DNA from: Bradyrhizobium sp. AUGA SZCCT0176
GTDB taxonomy: Bacteria; Pseudomonadota; Alphaproteobacteria; Rhizobiales; Xanthobacteraceae
Length of the DNA stretch: 64,000 nt
Assembly: GCF_018130145.1 (NCBI RefSeq)
Contig: NZ_JAFCMB010000001.1
Span: forward strand, 558,001-622,000
Direction of reading: 5' to 3'
Positions within the stretch are counted from its first letter, which is position 1. Each line of letters starts with the position of its first letter. A program made the position numbers and the translations under genes. Of the stretch, positions 26,998 to 35,299 are shown one piece after another. The notes beneath the pieces are model-generated. The model searched no databases. It was not told where the DNA came from and saw only the letters and a list, made by a program, of their open reading frames with translations.

Positions 26998-28277
26998 CGC
27001 GCGCTCTCGACGGCCTCGGCGAGGCGGGTGACTGCCTGCTCGGGCTTGATCGTCTTGTTCTTCACATACTCCGTGATCACGTCGATCAACGCAGCGGTCA
27101 GGCCGTTTTCCTGTGCCATGTTGTGCGCGACGCTGAGGACCGCCTGATTACTGGCGATCGCGTCTTTCAGAGCTGCTGCGGTTCGGCGTTGACCGTCCGA
27201 CCAGCCTTCGCCGGAAAGATCAACATCGGTGCGCACGGGTATCGATCCCGTGATCTGCGAATACATGGTCTGGATGGCGGGATCCATGACGAGCTGGGCC
27301 ATCAGCGCCTGGCCGGCTTGCAGGTCGGGCTCCTTGCGCTGCCAGAATATGAACGCGTCGGCATTCAACAGGAACACCGGCTTGCCGTTGTCGCTGGGGC
27401 CGGGAGCAATCATGAAGTCCTCGAACTTGAAACCGGCATTGCGCAACACGCCCTGCGCCCACCCGCCCATGATCATCATGCCCATGTCGCCGTCGACGAA
27501 GCGCTTCAGGTTGGTCGAAAAGTGCTGGGCGCCGACGTTGGGGTCCATCCAGTCGGCGATCTTGCGTACCTGCACGAAGGCGGCTTTGACCTCGGGGCCC
27601 TCGAGGGCCTTCTTGTCGAGGTTCATGATGGCTGCGCGGTATGCGGCGGGACTGATGCCTGCCAGGGAGGCCTCGAACTTCTGCCCGTCATCGGGGCGGG
27701 TGCCGCCGTTGGCGATGGGATAGGCGACCCCGCCCGCTTTCATCTTTTCGGCCAGGTCGTTGAAGTCTGCCCATGTGACGGGGATCTTGTCGGCCTTGGC
27801 CTTGTCCATCGCGCGCTTGGACAGAAACAGCATGTTGGTGCTGTAGATCTGCAACGGCAGCGCAATCCACTTGCCGCCGGGCTTGTGCAGTTTCGCAAGG
27901 TCCGGGGCAACGACCTTTTCGTAGCCGGCGGCAGCGACTAGCTCATCGAGGCTCACGGTCGGGGCGATCTTCGACCAGGCCGCAATCTCGGGTCCCTTGA
28001 GCTGCGAACAGGCCGGCGGATCGCCGGCCATGATCTGGGCGCGCAGCTTGTTCATCATTTCGGTGGTGAACCCGGGAACCGGCGAATGTTGCCAGACGCC
28101 GCCCCTCTCCTCGAATTTCTTACCGAGCGCCGTGATGGCCGCCCCATCGCTGCCGGCAGACCATTGCGAGATGGCGGTCAGGCGCGGCTTGATCGCGCTT
28201 TGCGCGCGGGCGAACGCCGGCAGCGCAAGCGCGGCCGCGGATCCAGCGAGCAGACGACGCCTTGTGATCATTGGCAT
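26994..28277 (-). CDS. Extracellular sugar-binding protein (family 1), Tat-exported
   Basis: A 427-residue solute-binding protein for the adjacent importer. The twin-arginine signal is ITRRRLLAGSAAALALPAFARAQ (residues 4-26). LTAISQWSAGSDGAAITAL and the repeated aromatic and Gly-rich segments (MMIMGGWAQGVL) fit ABC carbohydrate-binding cluster CUT1. The ATG at 28277 has GGGAGGAACG upstream. It is the first transport gene after the ROK regulator. The sugar is not determinable from the sequence; the SDR/ADH partners suggest an oxidisable aldose or polyol. Confidence 0.9.
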   Translation of the reverse strand: MPMITRRRLLAGSAAALALPAFARAQSAIKPRLTAISQWSAGSDGAAITALGKKFEERGGVWQHSPVPGFTTEMMNKLRAQIMAGDPPACSQLKGPEIAAWSKIAPTVSLDELVAAAGYEKVVAPDLAKLHKPGGKWIALPLQIYSTNMLFLSKRAMDKAKADKIPVTWADFNDLAEKMKAGGVAYPIANGGTRPDDGQKFEASLAGISPAAYRAAIMNLDKKALEGPEVKAAFVQVRKIADWMDPNVGAQHFSTNLKRFVDGDMGMMIMGGWAQGVLRNAGFKFEDFMIAPGPSDNGKPVFLLNADAFIFWQRKEPDLQAGQALMAQLVMDPAIQTMYSQITGSIPVRTDVDLSGEGWSDGQRRTAAALKDAIASNQAVLSVAHNMAQENGLTAALIDVITEYVKNKTIKPEQAVTRLAEAVESAR

Positions 28278-28333
28278 GGTACGTTCCTCCCGGTTTCAAA
28301 CCTTGACGCGTTTGCCGCGTCGTTCATTGCTTG

Positions 28334-29506
28334 TCAGGCGGCCTCCGCCGATGAGGCCGGCATGCCGCCGCGGCAGGCCAGACAGCAGGCTGCAAAGGCG
28401 AGCGCGGCATTCGGATCATTGCCGCTCGAAGGCGGCACGAAAGCGAGTGATACCTGGGCGAATTTCCGCCCGCCCATCACGCAGGCATCGATCCCGTCGA
28501 TCAACGCCTTTCGATCTGCTTCCGCGAGAACAGACGGCCAGCCGCTGATGGCCACGCCGGCACAAGGCTTGACGTTCAGCGTATTGCCGATCGCAAGGCC
28601 AAGCCGGAACAGCCGGCGCCGCAGTTCCTGGCGCATGCGGGCGGAGATCGGGATCGCATTCACCCACTCGTCGCCGAGCTGCAGCAATTCCGGCTCGCCA
28701 ACACCGAGAAGCCCGGCCAAGGCCGGAAGCGACGTATAGGCCTCGACACAGCCATGATGGCCGCAGCGGCAAGGCGGACCGCCGTCGTCGAACACCATGT
28801 GGCCGAGCTCGACCGGCTGCAACGCATCGGCCTCGATCGGGTCGTCCATCCAGGCGCCTGCCACGCCCTGGCCGACAAAGACGAACAGATGCGGGCCGGT
28901 AAACGGATAGTCTTCCGTGCGGCAGCGATGAAACGTGGCGTGCGCCACGACCGAATTGGTGATCGCGACCGGCACGTCCGCAAACATCTCGGCAAGCATG
29001 CCGTGAACGCGCTTGACGTCGCAGGGAATGATCGGATTGACGAGCTCGCTCAATCGGCCAAGCCCCGGGACCGAAACGCCGATCTGCGAGAGCTGAACCC
29101 GATGCTGCCGCGTCCAGTCCTGCAGCGATTGCAGCGCCTGATGAAACAGCCGGCTGACGGATTTGACGGTTGGCGATTTCGGCAGTGGCAGGCGGTCGGT
29201 ATAATGCAGCCCGCCGGAAAGCCCGCCGACCCCAACGGTCAGCCGCTGGCCGGTCAGCTCGATGGCGGCCAGCCTTACCGAGCTGTCGAGTAATACCAAA
29301 CCGGTCGGGCCACCGAAGTAAGGCGCAGGCCGCCTCACTTCCTCGATCAGGCCCTCCGCCTTCAGATCAAACAGGATACGCGACAGGCTTGCCTCGGAGA
29401 GGCGCACGGCTTTGGCCAAAGGCGGTCGAAACATGCCGCCCGACTGAAGCAGATGCCCCAGAATGGCCGCACGCGTCTGCCGCCGACTTCTCGGCTGCTC
29501 CGGCAT
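28334..29506 (-). CDS. ROK-family transcriptional regulator
   Basis: A 390-residue repressor/activator of the sugar operon. A winged-helix DNA-binding domain (RRQTRAAILGHLLQSG, then LSEASLSRILFDLKAEGLIEE) covers about residues 7-55. The ROK sugar-binding/kinase-like domain follows, with the zinc motif CRCGHHGCVEA. The ATG at 29506 is preferred because AGGGACGGA lies just upstream; an in-frame ATG at 29524 has no Shine-Dalgarno site and lies inside a palindrome that looks like this protein's operator. It is the first gene of the minus-strand operon that runs to 21501. Effector unknown, probably the imported sugar or its phosphate. Confidence 0.9.
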   Translation of the reverse strand: MPEQPRSRRQTRAAILGHLLQSGGMFRPPLAKAVRLSEASLSRILFDLKAEGLIEEVRRPAPYFGGPTGLVLLDSSVRLAAIELTGQRLTVGVGGLSGGLHYTDRLPLPKSPTVKSVSRLFHQALQSLQDWTRQHRVQLSQIGVSVPGLGRLSELVNPIIPCDVKRVHGMLAEMFADVPVAITNSVVAHATFHRCRTEDYPFTGPHLFVFVGQGVAGAWMDDPIEADALQPVELGHMVFDDGGPPCRCGHHGCVEAYTSLPALAGLLGVGEPELLQLGDEWVNAIPISARMRQELRRRLFRLGLAIGNTLNVKPCAGVAISGWPSVLAEADRKALIDGIDACVMGGRKFAQVSLAFVPPSSGNDPNAALAFAACCLACRGGMPASSAEAA

Positions 29507-29521
29507 TTCCGTCCCTGTCGT

Positions 29522-29544
29522 CATTCTTACTTAGTGTAAGAATG
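29522..29544. promoter_or_regulatory. Probable ROK operator palindrome
   Basis: CATTCTTAC (29522-29530) and GTAAGAATG (29536-29544) form a perfect 9+9 bp inverted repeat with a 5-nt TTAGT spacer, 16 bp upstream of the preferred ROK start. AT-rich palindromes of 20-24 bp with TTC/GAA arms are typical ROK (Mlc, NagC, XylR) sites. Binding here would give autoregulation and could also control the divergent SDR gene. Confidence 0.6.
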
Positions 29545-29836
29545 TGCGCGCGAAACATTTCAACTGTCAAGGCGCTTGCCGGCTCAAGGCATGCGTTGTG
29601 TGCGCGGCAGCAAAATCGAGGGCGCAGGCGTTTGGTTCGAAGCTGGTGGCTCATTGATCTGCGTCGTGCGCGCCCTCCGCAAACCCGCATTGCCGCACAA
29701 CCGGTATGCCGCCGCTGCGAGCTGCGCCGAGATGACGAACGCGAATAGTTGTGGTCTATCTGTCGCCGTACAGCGGGCCTTGAAATCAAAATAAAATCCG
29801 GCATCGACGCCGCGTCCAATAACGGTGGATCACTTG

Positions 29837-30595
29837 ATGGCTGCAATCTATCCAGATCTCGAGGGCAAGTCTGTCCTGGTCACGGGCGGTGGGTCGGGGA
29901 TAGGCGCGTCGATCGTGCGTGCCTTCGCGCGGCAGAAGGCCAAAGTCGGTTTTCTGGACATCGCCAGAGATCCTTCAACGCGGTTGGTCGATGAACTCGC
30001 TGCACAGGGATTTGCAGTCCGATATGAATATTGCGATGTGACCAATATCGATCATTTACGCGCCGCGATCGGCCGGATCAGGGCCGGCATTGGGCCGATT
30101 CGCGTGCTGATCAACAACGCGGCGCATGATGACCGGCATTCGGTCGAGAGCGTCACGCCGGAATATTGGGATGACAGAATTGCCGTCAACCTGAAGCACC
30201 AGTTCTTTGCCGCTCAGGCCGTCCTGCCGGACATGCAAGCCGGGAAAGACGGCGCTATCGTTAACTTCGGATCGATCTCCTGGATGACCGCGCAGGGCGG
30301 GATGCCGGTGTACACCGCTTCGAAGTCGGCCGTGCTTGGATTGACGCGCGGGCTCGCGCGCGACTACGGCGCCTGGAATATCCGCGTCAACGCCGTCGTT
30401 CCCGGCTGGATCATGACGGAGCGTCAGATCGAAAAATGGGTGACGCCGCAAGGCGAGGCCGATCTGATGAAGGCGCAGTGCCTCAAGCGCAAACTCTACC
30501 CGGACGACATCTCCCGGGTCGTGGTGTTCCTGGCCTCGGAAGAAGCGAGCGCGTGCACCAGTCAGCACTATGTCGTCGACGGCGGGAGAGTGTGA
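29837..30595 (+). CDS. SDR family oxidoreductase, divergent from the ROK operon
   Basis: A 252-residue classical SDR: VTGGGSGIGASIV (cofactor), FLDIARDPSTR (Asp, NAD preference), NNAAHDDRHS, NFGSISWMT, YTASKSAVLGLTRG (catalytic Tyr/Lys). It shares its NNAA-D and C-terminal VDGG pattern with the SDR at 23319. Transcribed away from the sugar operon across a 310-nt intergenic region holding the palindrome, it is probably part of the same regulon. The ATG at 29837 is chosen for alignment with the fold; a GTG four codons earlier (29825) is possible. Neither has a strong Shine-Dalgarno site. Confidence 0.88.
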   Translation: MAAIYPDLEGKSVLVTGGGSGIGASIVRAFARQKAKVGFLDIARDPSTRLVDELAAQGFAVRYEYCDVTNIDHLRAAIGRIRAGIGPIRVLINNAAHDDRHSVESVTPEYWDDRIAVNLKHQFFAAQAVLPDMQAGKDGAIVNFGSISWMTAQGGMPVYTASKSAVLGLTRGLARDYGAWNIRVNAVVPGWIMTERQIEKWVTPQGEADLMKAQCLKRKLYPDDISRVVVFLASEEASACTSQHYVVDGGRV

Positions 30596-30623
30596 AGGAC
30601 GATTTTGAGCCAGGCGTATCTGC

Positions 30624-31847
30624 CTAGGCGCCAGCCAGTACGTCGCGCACGTCGAGGCGTTCCCCGTCCGGCTTGCTGACGTAAAGATGGTCAGCCAGTA
30701 CCGATTGCATGTTCTCAAACATCGAATAGAGGTCGTCACAGTAGACTGACGGATTGTCGTAGCCGTTCTTTTTGGAGAAGCGATGCGGAAGGTAGCCGCC
30801 GCCGCAGGCGTTCATGAATTTGCACTGCTGGCATTTCGCGGCAAGTTGGATGGAAGCATCGCGCGCGGCTTTCCAGCGCGGCTCGTTCCTGACGTCGTCG
30901 ATGGCATGCTCGAAAATATTGAACTTGGTCTGCGTGAGGCCGTCGCCGGCAATCCGCAGCACATCGTGCGCCTCGACGGAACCGTCGGTCATGACCGTGC
31001 AGAGTTCGATAGGTTTGTAGCCGACGCCCTCGGTCGGCGAATTGTTGCCGAGCATGGCGGTGATCATGTCGCTGATGATCCGGATGTTGGCCGTGGGCTT
31101 GATCCGGTTGGCCTCCAGCCACAGGTCGAACAGGCCGTTGTAGAACGAACCAACGGATGCAGGGGTCTCGTCCACCGTCGCGTCGGGGATCATGATGTCG
31201 TAGCTGGAAATTCCGCATTCTGCGAAAAACTCGACATATTGTTCTGGCGGGTAGGCGGGATTGCAGACGGCGAGGGCGGTCATGCCGATGTCGCGCGATG
31301 CAAGCATGCGTGCGGCCCGTTCCGCCGCGGCGTGGGTGCCGGTGCCCTGAAACGTCTTGCGGTGAATGTCGTGAATGTGTTCGGGCCCATCCAGGCTGAT
31401 CGCGACGGAAATGTTGCGCGCCTCGAAACAGTCCAGCCATTCATCGTCGATCAGCACGCCATTGGTGGTTACCGCGATCGGTATGTCGCAACCGGTCCGT
31501 GACGAAATGCCTTCGCAGGCCTCGGCAAAACGGTGGAAATTTTCAACTCCCCACAGCAGGGGTTCGCCGCCGTGCAGAATGATCGGGAAATCGATCAGGG
31601 AATACCTGGCGACGTGCTCTTCGATGCGCAGCAACAATTGCTGCAGCACGTCGTCACTCATCAGCTTCGGCTTGTCATAAACAGCCGCGTCGCGAAACCA
31701 GTAGCAATAGGAGCAGTCGATGTTGCATCGCGAGGCAACCTTGACAAGCAGCTGCGAGATCGGCTGCTCCTGGAAGCCGACCGCATCTGCCAAAGCATCT
31801 GTTGCGTCAGCCGACATGCCGATACCGGATGGCCCCAAGGAAACCAC
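30624..31847 (-). CDS. Radical SAM/SPASM peptide maturase (cyclophane-forming type)
   Basis: A 407-residue radical SAM enzyme. The cluster motif is C41-N-I-D-C45-S-Y-C48, followed by LHGGEPLL (residues 91-98), TTNG (127-130) and SLDGP (151-155). A C-terminal SPASM domain supplies Cys283, Cys339, Cys342, Cys348 and Cys370 for auxiliary iron-sulfur clusters. The SKKNGY and YC segments near the end are typical of the GrrM/XyeB/FxsB-type three-residue cyclophane enzymes. It sits 25 nt downstream of a Gly/Arg/Phe-rich precursor gene, its probable substrate. The start is a GTG at 31847 or the ATG at 31817; neither has a good ribosome-binding site, so coupling to the precursor is likely. Confidence 0.9.
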   Translation of the reverse strand: MVSLGPSGIGMSADATDALADAVGFQEQPISQLLVKVASRCNIDCSYCYWFRDAAVYDKPKLMSDDVLQQLLLRIEEHVARYSLIDFPIILHGGEPLLWGVENFHRFAEACEGISSRTGCDIPIAVTTNGVLIDDEWLDCFEARNISVAISLDGPEHIHDIHRKTFQGTGTHAAAERAARMLASRDIGMTALAVCNPAYPPEQYVEFFAECGISSYDIMIPDATVDETPASVGSFYNGLFDLWLEANRIKPTANIRIISDMITAMLGNNSPTEGVGYKPIELCTVMTDGSVEAHDVLRIAGDGLTQTKFNIFEHAIDDVRNEPRWKAARDASIQLAAKCQQCKFMNACGGGYLPHRFSKKNGYDNPSVYCDDLYSMFENMQSVLADHLYVSKPDGERLDVRDVLAGA

Positions 31848-31872
31848 GAAGCAAAGCTAGTACTGGAAAAGC

Positions 31873-32124
31873 CTAGTACCGGATAAATCCGCCCCGGCGG
31901 AATCCGCCACCGCCGTAGTATCCGCCGCCTCTACGAAAACCACCGTAGCCTCCGCCGCCGCGAACAAAACCGCGTCTGAAGTAAACCTCGGTCGGTGTGA
32001 CACCATTTTGCCCACGCAGATCACTCAGCAACGCCTCGATGCCCTGATGATCGCTCTGGATCGTTGCGCCCGGCCCATGCAGTTGCAGGACAGTCGATAG
32101 AACCTTCAGCGTGGTAATCGGCAT
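31873..32124 (-). CDS. RiPP precursor peptide, FxR-rich (GrrA-like)
   Basis: An 83-residue peptide. Residues 1-47 form an amphipathic leader (ITTLKVLSTVLQLHGPG, then GIEALLSDLRGQNG). Residues 48-83 form a core made almost only of Gly, Arg, Phe and Tyr. The core holds five aromatic-x-Arg triplets: F49-R51, F53-R55, F63-R65, F75-R77 and F80-R82. Such repeats are what three-residue cyclophane radical SAM enzymes modify, linking the aromatic ring to the beta-carbon of the third residue. The ATG at 32124 has ACGGAGC upstream. The radical SAM gene follows in the same operon. Exporter and protease are not seen nearby. Confidence 0.8.
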   Translation of the reverse strand: MPITTLKVLSTVLQLHGPGATIQSDHQGIEALLSDLRGQNGVTPTEVYFRRGFVRGGGGYGGFRRGGGYYGGGGFRRGGFIRY

Positions 32125-32799
32125 GCTGTGCTCCGTTTTCTTGCGACGCAGTAAAAGGGTCGAACGAAGGCTGGTGTATCAATCAGCTGAGCAGCAGGAG
32201 ATTATACCAATTCCATTGTCGCGGCAATGTGGCGAACTATTCGTTCAAAGAAGGTTTGGGGTACTTCATCTTGAAGTTGATCGATGGGGTACGAGAGCGG
32301 CCGGCGGCCGTGCCGCTATCCCGTTGCTTTCCCTATCCTCTTCTTAAGTCCGAAAATGCTGCAGATGCGCAGATGCCTGGTCTGGGGGCGCAAACTTTAA
32401 ACTGGGCCAACATCCGGCATGCCTTGGAGAGGGATTCTCCCGCGGGATCAAGCTGGGTCTGCTTCCAGCGGTATATGTGGGTGGATCAATGGCTGGTGAA
32501 ACCGACCACGGGGATCGGGACCGTCAGCCGATGATCAGTCCGCCGTCCGCATTGAGCAGTTCGAGTACCTCGTCGAGAATTCGCTCCCGCTTGAATTCGA
32601 CCAGCTTGTCGCGGCTTGCCGATGATCGGCTGGGGAAAGCATCAGCGTGCCCTGCAGGAGGTGAGTTGATTTTGAGCGCCGACCCCGTCTTGAGTCTGCC
32701 CGACGGGCAAATCAGTTCGGTTTTACGGAAATCATGTCAAGCCCCGAAATGAAAAATATTTCTGTTTACCAGAACGCAAATCAGGGGCATATATTCGCC

Positions 32800-33230
32800 C
32801 ATCCCGTCCCACTCAGAAGGGCGTCGGCCGTCGTCACGGACGTTGGACGGGTTGCGGTGGACGCTGGTTTACGCCTCGACGACGGCGTGGATAAGCGTAC
32901 GGCAAAACCGTGTGGTCCTGGCGCCCGTGGCAGGCGTCAAGCTGTCGGAGAAGCGCAAGCGGGAACGGCAGCGACGGAGTCAACCAAGAACTCGTCTCCG
33001 GGGAGATCACGGCATAAGCCGTAAAGCCATTGCGCAGGGAAGGCCGGGTGTTCTCCGCTGCCCTGTATGCTCGTGTGCACTTTGTTTTGTGCAAACCGCA
33101 CGCGAGACCGCGGGTGCAGCGCGCACCCGGTCTTCCCTGCGCCCTCTCATGAGAGGGCAAGGAGATTTCTGGCAAAGCTCGGGCGCAGTGCGTCGCGAGA
33201 ACGCGAAAGTGCGTTTGGTGCTCAGCGTAG
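32800..33230. repeat. Dispersed Bradyrhizobium-type intergenic repeat
   Basis: The stretch includes AACTCGTCTCCGGGGAGATC, AAAGCCATTGCGCAGGGAAG, CCCTGCGCCCTCTCATGAGA and GGCAAAGCTCGGGCGCAGTG. I recognise this order of motifs as a repeat found many times between genes in Bradyrhizobium and relatives, where it is often mis-annotated as short ORFs. It contains internal inverted pairs. The boundaries are approximate and the recognition is from memory. Confidence 0.5.
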
Positions 33231-33244
33231 CTACAAACACCGCT

Positions 33245-33370
33245 GTCGTCCCGGCCTTGAGCCGGGACCCATACTCCGCGGCCCCTATTGTTGAAAAAAG
33301 AAAGATAACGACTGCAGTGCAAAGCAATTGCCGCCGGTGGCTATGGGTCCCGGCTCAAGGCCGGGACGAC
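33245..33370. repeat. Palindromic repeat element, family A (copy 1)
   Basis: A terminal inverted repeat, GTCGTCCCGGCCTTGAGCCG at the left and the complementary CGGCTCAAGGCCGGGACGAC at the right, flanks an AT-richer centre. The left half, including CCGGGACCCATACTCCGCGG and ATTGTTGAAA, recurs in the opposite orientation at 59491-59611. Confidence 0.8.
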
Positions 33371-33401
33371 GATAGTAACGCCGGGACGACAAGGAGAGAA
33401 T

Positions 33402-34415
33402 CTACTCCGCCGCCTTCGCCGTTTTCCCGAACATCCTAGTCGGCGCCGGAAAACCGCACGACGTGCCGTCCGTCACCTTGACCTGATCCTCCCACGGCAG
33501 CCGGAACGTACCCGCCACCATGTCCTGCATGAACGTATACGGGCAATCCATCGCGCCGCCTTTCACCGCGACATAGCCGCGGTGCCAGAGCTGGTAGATG
33601 TTGTTCTCGACGCCCCAGTGGATCCGCGCCTCGCGCACCAGGTCGGGGCGGACTTCGGCGGTGATGATCTCGTCGGCGCGGCCGGTGGTGCCGTGGGCGA
33701 TGATGCTGCCGTCGAAATTCACGATCATGCCTTCGCCCATGGAGTCGAACGAGCCGTCGGAGCCGCACATGCAGACGTTGGCGGTCACCATCAGGTTCTG
33801 GAAGGAATTGGCCTGATTTGTAAAACGCCAGCTTTCGCGGATCGGCGCGGTGTAGCCGGCGGTGCGGATCATGATCTCCGCACCCTTGTAGGCGCATTCG
33901 CGCGCCATCTCCGGGAACATGCCGTCATGGCAGATGATCAACGCGAGCTTGGCGCCTTTCGGTCCCTCGATCACGGGAATACCGATATCGCCGGGCTCCC
34001 ACGGCTCGACCGGGATCCAGGGATGGAATTTCCGGTAGTAGAGCTTGATCTCGCCGTTGTTATCGATGATCAGGCCGGAATTGTAGGGATTGCCGTTCGG
34101 GTTGAACTCCATGATCGAGAAGCAGCCCCAGATATTGTTGTCGATACAGGCCTGCTTGAAGGCGGCGACCTCCGGTCCATCGAGCCGGCACATGATCTCG
34201 GGATTGGTATCCATCGACAGGCCGTGCAGCGAATATTCGGGAAATACGACGAGATCCATGGTGCCGAGATTGCGACGCGCCTTGCCGACCATGTAGACGA
34301 TGCGCTCGGTCTGGCGTGCGAGGTCCGCCCTGGTCACGACAACAGGCAATTGCAGTTGAACCAGCCCGATCACGACGCCTTCCGGCGATTTGTTGAGGCC
34401 TCCAAGTCCGTTCAT
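33402..34415 (-). CDS. amiF: Formamidase (aliphatic amidase/nitrilase superfamily)
   Basis: A 337-residue enzyme hydrolysing formamide to formate and ammonia in the cytoplasm. The nitrilase-superfamily triad is visible as Glu in FPEYSLHG (about residue 60), Lys in YYRKFHPW and Cys in ICHDGMFPE. MNGLGGLNKSPEGVVIGLVQLQLPV, YKGAEIMIRTAGYT, ENNIYQLWHRGYVA and the C-terminal LPWEDQVKV closely follow Helicobacter pylori AmiF, which is nearly the same length (334). It is divergent from an isochorismatase-type hydrolase gene; the 173-nt gap contains the palindrome ATTGTACAAT. It probably supplies nitrogen from amides. Confidence 0.9.
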   Translation of the reverse strand: MNGLGGLNKSPEGVVIGLVQLQLPVVVTRADLARQTERIVYMVGKARRNLGTMDLVVFPEYSLHGLSMDTNPEIMCRLDGPEVAAFKQACIDNNIWGCFSIMEFNPNGNPYNSGLIIDNNGEIKLYYRKFHPWIPVEPWEPGDIGIPVIEGPKGAKLALIICHDGMFPEMARECAYKGAEIMIRTAGYTAPIRESWRFTNQANSFQNLMVTANVCMCGSDGSFDSMGEGMIVNFDGSIIAHGTTGRADEIITAEVRPDLVREARIHWGVENNIYQLWHRGYVAVKGGAMDCPYTFMQDMVAGTFRLPWEDQVKVTDGTSCGFPAPTRMFGKTAKAAE

Positions 34416-34523
34416 GTGTTCCTCCCGAATTTGTGGCGCTGCGGCAGACCGCCGGCGTTTCGACGTTGCGATACCGCGATATTTAGCAACAAGCGTGCCA
34501 ACTCATTGCCGGCTTGCGCAAGA

Positions 34524-34533
34524 ATTGTACAAT
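34524..34533. promoter_or_regulatory. ATTGTACAAT palindrome, candidate regulator site
   Basis: A perfect 10-bp palindrome in the divergent region between the formamidase and cysteine-hydrolase genes. TTGT-ACAA cores are common in GntR/FCD operators, but no regulator gene lies beside this pair. Confidence 0.3.
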
Positions 34534-34588
34534 GGCATGCGCCTTGCTTAATCTCACCGGAAATTACTCTCGGTCGGGCGCTTGCATC

Positions 34589-35299
34589 ATGACGAACTCA
34601 AAGGGGCCATCCATCGGCAAGGTCGCCGCCGAGCCGGAGCCGATCGCGCTCGAGTGGGCGGCGACTGCGCTTCTGATCATCGACATGCAACGCGACTTCA
34701 TGGAGCCCGGCGGCTTCGGCGAGACGCTGGGCAATGACGTGTCGCAGCTGGCGCGCGCGGTGAAGCCGATCGCTTCGGTGCTGTCAGCGGCGCGCGAAAC
34801 CGGCATGCTGGTCATCCACACCCGCGAGGGACATTTGCCCGACCTGTCCGACGCACCGCCCGCCAAGGTCGAACGCGGCGCGCCGTCATTGCGGATCGGC
34901 GATCCCGGACCGATGGGGCGAATCCTGATCCGCGGCGAGGCCGGCCACGACATCATCCCCGAGCTCTATCCGCTCGACTCAGAGATCGTGATCGACAAGC
35001 CGGGCAAGGGCGCGTTTTACGCCACCGAACTCGGCGACATCCTGGAGAAATACGGCATCGAGAATTTGCTGGTGTGCGGCGTCACCACCGAAGTCTGCGT
35101 CAACACCACCGTGCGCGAGGCCAACGACCGCGGCTATCGCTGCGTGGTGCTGGCCGACGGCTGCGCATCCTATTTTCCCGAGTTCCATGAGATGGGCCTG
35201 AAGATGATCAAGGCCCAGGGCGGCATCTTCGGATGGGTCACCAATTCGTCTGCGGTACTGGAAGCGCTCGCACCGGAGCTCGCAGCTAGCCGCCTTTGA
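34589..35299 (+). CDS. Isochorismatase-family cysteine hydrolase (biuret/ureidoacrylate amidohydrolase-like)
   Basis: A 236-residue amidohydrolase. The Asp-Lys-Cys triad of the family is in IIDMQRDFM (about residues 30-38), [10 protein letters not shown] and [12 protein letters not shown]. The CGVTTEVCV and [20 protein letters not shown] segments resemble biuret hydrolase/RutB-type enzymes that release carbamate or ammonia. The ATG at 34589 aligns with the start of the fold, though no clear Shine-Dalgarno site is visible; an in-frame ATG exists at 34514. Its 3' end overlaps the convergent permease gene by 14 nt. With the adjacent formamidase it suggests amide- or urea-type nitrogen use. Confidence 0.85.
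   Translation: MTNSKGPSIGKVAAEPEPIALEWAATALLIIDMQRDFMEPGGFGETLGNDVSQLARAVKPIASVLSAARETGMLVIHTREGHLPDLSDAPPAKVERGAPSLRIGDPGPMGRILIRGEAGHDIIPELYPLDSEIVIDKPGKGAFYATELGDILEKYGIENLLVCGVTTEVCVNTTVREANDRGYRCVVLADGCASYFPEFHEMGLKMIKAQGGIFGWVTNSSAVLEALAPELAASRL

Larger units (their letters stand above)
32125..33401. other. Gene-poor 1.3-kb intergenic region
   Basis: I see no convincing gene here. Up to 32800 the sequence includes the divergent side of the RiPP promoter. It also contains a minus-strand open stretch ending with TGA at 32524-32526, whose last codons read DKLVEFKRERILDEVLELL and resemble real protein. That stretch runs back about 70 codons to a stop near 32745 without any ATG start, so it may be a gene remnant. 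The rest is repeat sequence, listed separately. Confidence 0.5.
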
